The notes below the pieces were generated by a model, which was not told the origin of the DNA, did not search any database, and was given only the letters and a program-made list of their open reading frames with translations. From the NCBI GenBank assembly GCA_905221605.1, contig CAJNDS010000180.1, positions 685,001 through 749,000 of the forward strand: 64,000 bases of DNA, given 5' to 3'. Position numbers and translations under genes: made by a program. How positions within the stretch are numbered: position 1 is the stretch's first letter; each line of letters starts with the position of its first letter. The DNA comes from Symbiodinium natans. Its lineage: Eukaryota > Sar > Dinophyceae > Suessiales > Symbiodiniaceae. Shown piece after piece: positions 11,543 through 19,220 of the stretch.

Positions 11543-11618
11543 CCCCTAAACCCTAAACCCTAACCCCTAAACCCTAAACCCTAAACCCTAAACCCTAAAC
11601 CCTAAACCCTAAACCCTA
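11543..11618 (+). repeat. Telomere block used as retrotransposon target
   Basis: A CCCTAAA block that ends exactly at the left LTR. It resumes after the right LTR at 21525, so the element split one telomere block. The duplicated target is CCCTA (11614-11618 and 21525-21529). Confidence 0.93.
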
Positions 11619-11839
11619 TGCGGAGCTGCAACTGGTATTGTAGAAAAGAGTTGGTGATGGGAGTTGAAGGGGTCAATGAACCCGGATATTTTTGGCTCAA
11701 GAAACGTGGGCAATGCGCCCTACGGAAAAGGTGTGTTTGGTTGTGCTTTGGGTTTTGTCTTCGGTTGTTCCAGGGGAATCAAGGGCTTCTGTTGGGGCTG
11801 ACTGTTTTGTTCCCTGTCCTCCTTCGGTTGCCCCCCGTA
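11619..11839 (+). repeat. Left LTR
   Basis: 221 bp from TGCGGAGCTG to CCCCCCGTA. I find no difference from the right LTR on reading. Confidence 0.95.
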
Positions 11840-11853
11840 GGTTATGAGCCCAA
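11840..11853 (+). promoter_or_regulatory. Primer-binding site, complementary to a tRNA-Met anticodon arm
   Basis: GGTTATGAGCCCAA begins at the base after the LTR. Its complement, GGGCTCATAACC, looks like a methionine tRNA anticodon stem-loop (CAT anticodon) rather than a 3' acceptor end. Drosophila copia is known to prime from an internal cut in initiator tRNA-Met, so a half-tRNA primer is inferred. The actual tRNA is not in the window. Confidence 0.6.
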
Positions 11854-11901
11854 ATTAGGCTTCCTGCGGAATTGGTAAAGATTTTTCGTTTGTTTAACGC
11901 C

Positions 11902-12855
11902 ATGGACATGATGCGGCGTCGCTCTGAGCCTGGACTGTCGCCAACGGCCAATGAAGCCGAAGGAAATCGTGGTGATGGGGGTGAAGATCGACAACAAATG
12001 GTACAAGCACTGACAGATGGTAGGGAGGTTGCAATGATACAACCAACGCCTCAGGTGGAAAACGAAGTGGTTCCGGTTCAAGCAGCAAATCCTTTCTGGA
12101 GCGAGCGGGCTCAAGAAGAAATGAGACTTAGGCAGTCAAGGCCGGCAAGTCTTCCCGCGAGCGGAGGGGATAGGAGTGGTGAAGGTACGAGGAGACCGCC
12201 TTCGCTGCAAGATCTTTTGGGTCAGGAACCTGCACCTGTTGAGAGACCATCGTCAGGCTTAATGGGACAAATGGAACGAGGTACTATTGGTGGAGTGCAA
12301 GCCGACGAAGAACTCATTCCTGATGTTAGTGGTGAAGAGCAAACTGAAGATATGGCGGTGGTGAAGCGTGCGCTGAAAGAGTTGCTTGTGCAGACAAAGG
12401 AGCTGGGGAACAGGTTGCATCGGGTGGAGGAGAAAAGCTATACCTCTGCTGCATCTGGGTCAGCTTCAAGGGCACGGAGCTCTGGAGTGGTGGACGCAAA
12501 CACGGCATATCCTCTAGGAATGACTCCAGAGAAGCAGTACCTGCCAGGACAAGTTTTCTACACGGATGGTATGGGTGGTTTTTGGACTGTGTTGCCTGAT
12601 GGGACATGGCTGCCTATTGAGGGCTACGACCTGCCAAAGGGTTGTGATCTTCAATCCTTGCCTGGGTCCAGGAAGGGGGATGTTCAAGTGGAGGATGAAA
12701 AAGAAGTGCCAATGATGCATGTAGCTGAAGGGAAGAAACCCTCCAGATTGCCTCCATTGAATTACCCCACGGGAGGTCCTGCAAGTGGTGGATATGCAAG
12801 TGGACCCGCCTGGTTTAACACATGTTCCGATTACTTCCGTGCCGTCAGGTGTTGA
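11902..12855 (+). CDS. Retrotransposon Gag N-terminal frame
   Basis: The first ATG in a good context (GCCATGG) after the left LTR opens a 317-codon frame. It is Gly/Pro/Glu-rich with a short predicted helix (KRALKELLVQTKELGNRLHR) and a W-rich patch (GGFWTVLPDGTWLP). No standard domain is recognised, but its place matches the N-terminal Gag extension of dinoflagellate-type copia elements. The frame runs out at 12855, where frame 2 (open from 12761) continues with more protein-like sequence. A single-base change between about 12758 and 12850 would join them. I cannot tell mutation, sequencing error and recoding apart. Confidence 0.7.
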   Translation: MDMMRRRSEPGLSPTANEAEGNRGDGGEDRQQMVQALTDGREVAMIQPTPQVENEVVPVQAANPFWSERAQEEMRLRQSRPASLPASGGDRSGEGTRRPPSLQDLLGQEPAPVERPSSGLMGQMERGTIGGVQADEELIPDVSGEEQTEDMAVVKRALKELLVQTKELGNRLHRVEEKSYTSAASGSASRARSSGVVDANTAYPLGMTPEKQYLPGQVFYTDGMGGFWTVLPDGTWLPIEGYDLPKGCDLQSLPGSRKGDVQVEDEKEVPMMHVAEGKKPSRLPPLNYPTGGPASGGYASGPAWFNTCSDYFRAVRC

Positions 12856-15800
12856 TGGTTCTGCCGCACCTGTGGGGAACCAGCCCGGTTTTGTTTCAGC
12901 TCGGGAAACTGCAACGCAAGAGAACTCAGCAGGATCGGGTGGATATACAATGGTGGATGATGTTCCGTATCGGTGGAAAATGGTCGCTGGGAAGTTGGAA
13001 TTAGAAAAGGTTCCGCTCACAGCTGTTGCGCCCGGTATAGGACATGGACTACCTCAAGGGCCTGGTGGTAGGGTCAGTTTACCTCCTGGAGCAGTGGTGC
13101 CACGTGGTATGCCAATCACTGGTGATAGTTCTGGAACCGAACGTCCGGAGGCTCTCGGGAAGCATGTGATGAGCCTTCCAACTTTGGCAGACTACACACC
13201 AAGCAATCCGACGGCACTGGGTGATTGGATCGCAATGATCGAACCAATGTTGTCTTCACTGACAGATACAGGAAGAGTGTGGTGGCAATGCGTCTACTCA
13301 AAGGCATATCAAGCGTATGGCAAATGGTTGAGTGTTTCTCCGCTGGAAAGGTTGGGCATCAAGGCTGAGCTGGAAGGGCTCAAAGTGGTTCAAACTGTGC
13401 ATGTTTTGTTGGAGCAGAGAGCGGTGTCTTTGCTGCTACAGGCGATCCCGGAGAGATTGAAGACCGAGATCGTTTCCACTCGAATGTTGGGGTCAGTGAT
13501 GATATTTTACAAATTGCTGACGGTCTACCAACCAGGTGGAGCAAATGAGCGCAGCACAATGTTGAACTTCTTGGTGCAACCATCTCCAGCAACCTCGATC
13601 TCAGAGGCCATAAAGGGAGTGCGTCAATGGGCGCAATGGCGTTCCCGATTGAGGGAGTTGAGAGCGGCTGAGCCGGACGCTACCTTGCTTATCAAGGGAT
13701 TGGATGGTTTGTCATCCGCGTTGCTGGCGAAACACCCTACGGTTCATTTCAGAGTGGCATCCTTTCGGGAGAAATTGGGGGTGGACTACTCGCCGACCTC
13801 TGAAACTGCGACAAAACTAGCTGAAATGTTACAGGCAGAGTTTGAACTGCTATTGCATAGTGCTGGTGAACAAGAGGTGAAGCAGGACTCGGACGCCAAG
13901 AAAAGGGCCAGGTTAAACAAGGCCCAAAAGAGAACTGGTGACGAGACAGAGGAGGGTGACAAAGGCAAAGGGAAAGGAAACAGGTACAGCGGAGATGGTG
14001 AACGTCCTTTCTGTTGGATATATGGGAAGACCGATGCGGGGTGCAAGTTCGGAACCCGCTGCAAATTTCGCCATGACAAAGACTCCCTTGAACGAGGAAG
14101 ATGTTTTGAGTGTGGGGCCGTTGGCCATCTGCAGCCGCAATGTCCATATAAGGATGGTGCAAGTTCCAATGTGGACTCAAATCCTGAGAGGAGTAGATCT
14201 AAAGGGAATTCTCCCAAAGGGGGAAAGGGCGGCAAAGGTGCGAAATGGGGAAATGCCAAAAAGGCAGAGGTAGCTGAAGGGGGAGATGAGACGGCTAATG
14301 CGGGATTGGATAAAGGTTCTGCAAGTCCCTCATCGCCATCAACGGCCAATCAGGTCCTTGTTGAAGCGTTAGAGGTGCTGAAATCTATGAAGCTGTCATC
14401 AGAACAGTCGGCATCAAACGGGGATCCCAGTATTCGAATGTTATGTGGCTCTGGGCTGCTTCAGCAGGAAGGGAGAGTGGCGTTGGTGGATACAGCTGCT
14501 ACGCATCTTGTGCGGACGCTTTTTCCATGGGAATGTTTACCAGACACTACTGTTATGGTGCAAAGCGCGCTTGGTGGTGTGGAGATTACAGAGAAAGGGA
14601 CGTTGATTAGGGAAGACAATGGGCCCCTGATTATCCCTCTCTGGTTGATTTTGGAGTTTGGGGCGAACCTCACTGTGATCAATGGGATGTGTCACGTGGG
14701 GGCAAAATCTTCGCTGGACCAGCTCTTGTGGTTTGAACATGGCTGTTTGGTTATGGATTACAAAACAGCTGAAAAAATGGTTTTGCATGCTGAAGGGCAG
14801 CGTGTATCTTGGTCCCATTCTCAATGGAGGAATGGAAGGGCGGACTGTGGAGTCGGTTCGTCGGATGCCACGTTGTTGCCGAAGCAGGGAGAAGGCCGAG
14901 GAGTATGCGTTCTACATGTGGCCAGGGTTTCTGACACCAATGAGTGTTCGGGAATGGGCATGTTGGACTCGGGAGCATCACATCCTCTCAGATCACTTCG
15001 TCCTGGAGAACAGCTTCCGCAGCAAAAGGTGTTGGTGTCTTTAGCTGTTGGATCTCGGGAGATGTGTATTACCCCAGGTGGGACCCTGGTAACTCCTGAA
15101 ATGGTAGATCCACTAGTGCCAATTGGCAAAGCGAGCGCCTTGGTTGGTCTCAGAGTTCAGTGGCGTGGTGGCAAGTGCACAGCCTCACATCCTGTTCTGG
15201 GGGAACTTCGCGTTCGTGATCTGAATGGGTGCCCTTGTTTAGAAAAGGAGGTGGCGCTTCAGATCATTGATGAAATGGATTGGTGCTCCCCAAAGCAAGC
15301 TTTGAAGGTGGCACGTATGGTTCAAGGGTGTCCGAATACGGACAACGAGGTGGCTGTAAAAACGTCGTTGCAAAGCGCAGCGCGGACAGCGTCAGCGAAT
15401 GAGGAGGAGTTCGTCCAGGCATGCTGGCGATTTCTTCGGTGGTATTATGGGGATCTACCAGAAAATATGCTGATGGAGCTGTTGCCACGTGGAGATATTG
15501 CGGCGTTGCCTTTCAACCGTCATAAAAGGAGACGGCTGGCACGAGCAAAAAGGGTGGTGGTACACCTATTTTCGGGGAAACAAAAATGGCATTTTCCCAG
15601 TCGGGATGTGGAGGTACTGGAGCTGGATTTGACAAAAGGCGGTGACCTACATAATTCGAGCGTCTGGAAGTATCTTCTGCATCTGGCGGCTGAAGGAAAG
15701 GTGGTTGCTGTGGTTGGAGGACCTCCATGCAGGACAGTGTCAAGGTTGAGAGGTGAAGACGGTGGTCCACCTGTATTACGCCGGCGCTGTGGGCCTGAAC

Positions 15801-15889
15801 GGTTGGGAGTTAAAAAGTCTTCCTTGGCCACATCAAGAATTAGCTCAAAAGGATGGTGTTTTACTTCTGAAGATGCTTTTCCTATATGA
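12761..15889 (+). CDS. Retrotransposon Gag-protease-methyltransferase-like frame
   Basis: The frame is open from 12761; the first ATG is at 12794. Gag helical region is at about 13150-13900. A CCCH zinc finger (C-x9-C-x5-C-x3-H, about 14011-14080) is followed by a CCHC zinc knuckle (CFECGAVGHLQPQC, about 14102-14145). Two aspartic-protease-like segments follow: LVDTAATH near 14482 and LDSGASHP near 14963. At about 15552 a Rossmann-like segment starts (VVHLFSG, then VGGPPCRTVSRLR near 15715), resembling motifs I and IV of cytosine-C5 methyltransferases including the catalytic Pro-Cys. The frame is lost near 15790 and the reading continues in frame 3. GTG at 12785 is unlikely to be a real start. 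Confidence 0.85.
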   Translation: MTPREVLQVVDMQVDPPGLTHVPITSVPSGVDGSAAPVGNQPGFVSARETATQENSAGSGGYTMVDDVPYRWKMVAGKLELEKVPLTAVAPGIGHGLPQGPGGRVSLPPGAVVPRGMPITGDSSGTERPEALGKHVMSLPTLADYTPSNPTALGDWIAMIEPMLSSLTDTGRVWWQCVYSKAYQAYGKWLSVSPLERLGIKAELEGLKVVQTVHVLLEQRAVSLLLQAIPERLKTEIVSTRMLGSVMIFYKLLTVYQPGGANERSTMLNFLVQPSPATSISEAIKGVRQWAQWRSRLRELRAAEPDATLLIKGLDGLSSALLAKHPTVHFRVASFREKLGVDYSPTSETATKLAEMLQAEFELLLHSAGEQEVKQDSDAKKRARLNKAQKRTGDETEEGDKGKGKGNRYSGDGERPFCWIYGKTDAGCKFGTRCKFRHDKDSLERGRCFECGAVGHLQPQCPYKDGASSNVDSNPERSRSKGNSPKGGKGGKGAKWGNAKKAEVAEGGDETANAGLDKGSASPSSPSTANQVLVEALEVLKSMKLSSEQSASNGDPSIRMLCGSGLLQQEGRVALVDTAATHLVRTLFPWECLPDTTVMVQSALGGVEITEKGTLIREDNGPLIIPLWLILEFGANLTVINGMCHVGAKSSLDQLLWFEHGCLVMDYKTAEKMVLHAEGQRVSWSHSQWRNGRADCGVGSSDATLLPKQGEGRGVCVLHVARVSDTNECSGMGMLDSGASHPLRSLRPGEQLPQQKVLVSLAVGSREMCITPGGTLVTPEMVDPLVPIGKASALVGLRVQWRGGKCTASHPVLGELRVRDLNGCPCLEKEVALQIIDEMDWCSPKQALKVARMVQGCPNTDNEVAVKTSLQSAARTASANEEEFVQACWRFLRWYYGDLPENMLMELLPRGDIAALPFNRHKRRRLARAKRVVVHLFSGKQKWHFPSRDVEVLELDLTKGGDLHNSSVWKYLLHLAAEGKVVAVVGGPPCRTVSRLRGEDGGPPVLRRRCGPERLGVKKSSLATSRISSKGWCFTSEDAFPI

Positions 15890-18800
15890 CGTGGCGGTGC
15901 ATTCAAGGTGTGGAACTGCTGAAGTCATCAATGGAAGTTCTGTCTTCTTTGGCATGGAAAGCCCTGGGGACCCTGAACTCATAGGGAAGGATTTCTCTCA
16001 GAACGGCAAAACGGTCTTGAGTGCTGAGGATCTGGTGGATGGTTCTCAGGAAGGGCTCTCAAGTCCTACCTTCTGGAGTTGGCCAGAGGTGAAAAGCTTT
16101 TGTGAGCGTTATGGAATGTACGCTGCACACTTTGATCAAGGAGCATTGGGACATGCTCTGGTGAAACCTACGACTTTCCTGGTGTCTGATATGGAACTAT
16201 GGGAATCGTTGGAACAGGTTCGCGTGGTTGTTCCGTGGTCGGCAACATTCGCTTCTACCCTGGAAGAGCGTATTGGACAATCCTCTATATGGGCGCGATG
16301 GGCGTTTGGATTGGTTAAAAGAATACGTCACAGGTTGGCACAATGGTTGCATGAGAGCGATGCTGAACGGGAAGCTATGGTGTTAAAAAAAGAAGAACGA
16401 GAAGGGACGTTACGGAGGTTGACGACTGAGGAGCGAGCTTTCCGTGACCATTGCCTAAGGGGGCATATTCCTTTCAGACGTGATTGTCAAATCTGTGTGT
16501 CTGCCGCTGGAAAAGAGCGTCGCCATTTGAGGCGAAAGCATGGGGATGCTTACACTTTATCATTGGACTTAGCGGGTCCATACAAGTGTTCGAAGGATGC
16601 TCACCAGCAGAAGCCACGACACGCTGTTATTGGTGTGTGTCAATTTCCAATGTTGGATCCCAATGTGGGTCGCCCTCCAGAAAAGGAGGAAGATGCGGAT
16701 GAGGTGGAAGATCACGTGGCAGATGAAGGTGCTGGTGTTGGAGAATGGTTAGGCGATGCAGTCGCGAACTTCGAGGAGGAAGGCTCTGCACCGGTGGAAC
16801 CTGCGCCAGTTCTGGAGGCGGAGGTGTTGAAAATTCAAGCTTCTGAGAAATCCTGGAAGGAACTGAAGGACCACTTGACCCAACCTGTCCGTATGATCAA
16901 CTTCGTTATGGTGGAGCCGATTGTGGATAAACAGCAAACAACTGTTTTGTCGGCAGTTCAAAGGATGATGGTGCGCTTGCAGAGACATGGGTATCCGGTG
17001 TTGAGAATCCACTCAGATCGAGCGGGGGAGTTTGTCAATGCACGCTTCCGGTCCTTTTGTGAAACTCGTCTGATATATAGGACCACTGGTGATCCTGGAG
17101 TCCCGCAAACAAATGGGCGCGCTGAAGCATGTGTGGGTTTATTCAAACGTGGTGTCAGGTCGCTCTTAAAGGAGGCGCGACTCGGGCCGGCGTACTGGGC
17201 ACTGGCTGCTCGCCATTGGTCAATGTTACGGTGGCAGAAAGCTGAAAGGGAGTTGGGGTTAAATCCTAAAGCATTGCTTCCTTTTGGTGCTCAGATTCAA
17301 GTCAAACGTCGTCCGTGGGAGTTGCTGGGTCCGGATGGAACAAAGAAAGGTCGGCAATGGGTCGATCGTACGCAGCCTGCGCTTCTTTTGGGTCCATGCG
17401 ATGACCTACCTGGTGGTTATTGGGTGGAAGCTCAAGGGACTGCAAAAGATCCGGATGAACTGGTGTTATTTCCCTGCACTACGATTTTTTCCAATATAAA
17501 GGAACCGCCTGAATTGGAGCTGGAAGGGGTGGTAGAAGAACAGGAGCCTTCTCCTCCAGAGCATCGTCTCAAGGGGAAAAAACCGGCGCTTCGGTTTGCT
17601 GATGAGGAAGGACCTCCTTTACCTCCGCCTCGCGATCCTCCAGTTCGCCATCGGTTGATGGAGAAAAGCCCGGCCTCTTTACTGCGTGGTCATGTGGGCT
17701 CCTTGCGCTTGCTTCGCAAGCGGGGGGAGAGTCCGCCCTTAGAAATTTTCGAGGATGACATGCAGGGTCTGGGGGAGCTGGAAGAAAATGCAGATGTTGA
17801 GGACAATGTTCCTGGTGATGAGTATTGGCCGACTTGCTGTTCTCCTCATGAAAATGCTTATTTGGTCTGCAAAAGTGAGACTGCTGGGGATGGAACACAG
17901 TTGGAAAAAGAAGAGCAAAAAGCCAAGTCAATGTATGAAAGGTCTATGTATGATTACGTGGACTGCGAGGAGCTTTTGGAAGGGATTGTATACCCAAAGA
18001 GGGTGAATCGAAGAGGTGGTATCAACAATTGGTGCGCAAGTACGCGAGCTCTGGTGTTGGGCCACTATACTCATGGCGGAGTGTGTGGTATCACAAAAGA
18101 GACTCATCGAAGACCATGGCTATGTCGTTATTTGGCATCATTCGTGAGGCACCACAATCCTGAAGCCAAATTTTCTGCTCTTCAGATCTCGTGCAATGCT
18201 CCGGTGTCATTGCATAGGGATAGTCACAATGAAAAGCATTGCTGCAATTATGTGTGTGGCTTTGGTGACTATAAAGATGGTCAGCTGTGGGTTGAGGATG
18301 AAAAGGTTTTAGAGGAAGGAGCTGAAGTGGTGGAGCAATCCTATGGGAAGAAAGTCCTACCTGGAAAATTGGTGGATATCCACTGGAACTTCATGTCGTT
18401 CTTTCCGAGAAAGCTGCATGGTCCTATGCCTTGGAAAGGGAACAGGGTATCCTTGACAGGGTACACACCTGTTTTTATGGAGCATTTGAGCTACAAGGAT
18501 AGGTGCTATCTTCTCCAATGCAAGTTTCCTCTTCCGGAACCACAGGCTGAAGAAGGTGAAAAAAGGAAGTGGTTAAAAATGACGTTGAAAGAGACCTCGC
18601 TGGACGACCTTGCAGAAGAAGTCGACTACGCTGTGTTCGAAGCGCATCAATGGGCTCTAGAAGAGCATTTGAGTATTCGACGCCTAATTGCTGAACAGGA
18701 ATGTTGCATCTTGGACGAGTTCCATGGATCGGCCAATGAGTCGAGTGAAGAAAAAGGATCAGAGACTAGAGAATGGCTGGTTAAAGCGAAAAGGGCTGAG

Positions 18801-19220
18801 GAACAGCTCTCGAAGTTTTTGGTCAAAGCAGCTCAAGTTCAGCAAATGGTACAAGAAAATACCGCGCTTGAGGCAGCAGAGGAGGTTGAGTTCCTGCAAA
18901 CAAAAACAATCCCTACACAAGAAGCCATGCAAGAGCTGGAAAAGTGGAGGGAATCATTGTCGGACGAGGTGACGTCTTTGGTAAAAGAGTTGGAGGTGGT
19001 GGAACCAACAACTCAAGAAAAGCTGGACAAATTGGCGGAAGAGCCTAATGCACCGGTGATTGAGTACGTTCCCAGTCTGGTGGTGTTTACCCGGAAGCAA
19101 GGGACAGGGAGGCGACGTGCCCGTATTTGTGCATGTGGAAACTTCATTTCGTCAACGGAGCTACAGAATATGAAGGGCCGAGGTCACTCAGTCGTCACTC
19201 GCTGTACGCTCCAGGTTTAG
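15753..19220 (+). CDS. Retrotransposon methyltransferase-like end, integrase and 2OG-dioxygenase-like frame
   Basis: The frame starts inside the methyltransferase-like segment (WELKSLPWPHQEL onward, with FFGMESPGDPE). Integrase follows: HHCC zinc motif (HCLRGHIPFRRDCQIC, about 16450-16497), catalytic Asp in SLDLAGPY (about 16562), Asp in HSDRAGEF (about 17011) and Glu in NGRAEACV (about 17113). An acidic insertion makes the first Asp-Asp gap about 150 residues. A 2-oxoglutarate/Fe(II) dioxygenase-like segment follows with HRD at 18213-18221, a distal His in RKLHGP (about 18417) and Arg in GNRVSL. A coiled coil precedes the start of reverse transcriptase (VVFTRKQGTGRRRARICACG). The frame stops at 19220 and RT continues in frame 2. 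Confidence 0.85.
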   Translation: MKTVVHLYYAGAVGLNGWELKSLPWPHQELAQKDGVLLLKMLFLYDVAVHSRCGTAEVINGSSVFFGMESPGDPELIGKDFSQNGKTVLSAEDLVDGSQEGLSSPTFWSWPEVKSFCERYGMYAAHFDQGALGHALVKPTTFLVSDMELWESLEQVRVVVPWSATFASTLEERIGQSSIWARWAFGLVKRIRHRLAQWLHESDAEREAMVLKKEEREGTLRRLTTEERAFRDHCLRGHIPFRRDCQICVSAAGKERRHLRRKHGDAYTLSLDLAGPYKCSKDAHQQKPRHAVIGVCQFPMLDPNVGRPPEKEEDADEVEDHVADEGAGVGEWLGDAVANFEEEGSAPVEPAPVLEAEVLKIQASEKSWKELKDHLTQPVRMINFVMVEPIVDKQQTTVLSAVQRMMVRLQRHGYPVLRIHSDRAGEFVNARFRSFCETRLIYRTTGDPGVPQTNGRAEACVGLFKRGVRSLLKEARLGPAYWALAARHWSMLRWQKAERELGLNPKALLPFGAQIQVKRRPWELLGPDGTKKGRQWVDRTQPALLLGPCDDLPGGYWVEAQGTAKDPDELVLFPCTTIFSNIKEPPELELEGVVEEQEPSPPEHRLKGKKPALRFADEEGPPLPPPRDPPVRHRLMEKSPASLLRGHVGSLRLLRKRGESPPLEIFEDDMQGLGELEENADVEDNVPGDEYWPTCCSPHENAYLVCKSETAGDGTQLEKEEQKAKSMYERSMYDYVDCEELLEGIVYPKRVNRRGGINNWCASTRALVLGHYTHGGVCGITKETHRRPWLCRYLASFVRHHNPEAKFSALQISCNAPVSLHRDSHNEKHCCNYVCGFGDYKDGQLWVEDEKVLEEGAEVVEQSYGKKVLPGKLVDIHWNFMSFFPRKLHGPMPWKGNRVSLTGYTPVFMEHLSYKDRCYLLQCKFPLPEPQAEEGEKRKWLKMTLKETSLDDLAEEVDYAVFEAHQWALEEHLSIRRLIAEQECCILDEFHGSANESSEEKGSETREWLVKAKRAEEQLSKFLVKAAQVQQMVQENTALEAAEEVEFLQTKTIPTQEAMQELEKWRESLSDEVTSLVKELEVVEPTTQEKLDKLAEEPNAPVIEYVPSLVVFTRKQGTGRRRARICACGNFISSTELQNMKGRGHSVVTRCTLQV

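Larger units (their letters stand above)
1..11618. other. Gene-poor, repeat-dominated host stretch
   Basis: I see no convincing complete gene here. The stretch alternates interstitial telomere-like blocks, a 67-bp satellite, short terminal-inverted-repeat elements and unique shards of 100-300 bp. Open frames in the shards are short and usually end inside TTTAGGG repeats, so their C-termini read as telomere translation (GFRV, LNPKP). One shard (4129-4383) resembles a leucine-rich-repeat exon. A hydrophobic frame at 2660-2962 could be a membrane-protein fragment, but nothing identifies it. Confidence 0.7.

Noticed and set aside
12514-15906. Long minus-strand frames opposite the retrotransposon
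   Set aside because: They are shadows of well-supported plus-strand frames with gag and protease motifs.
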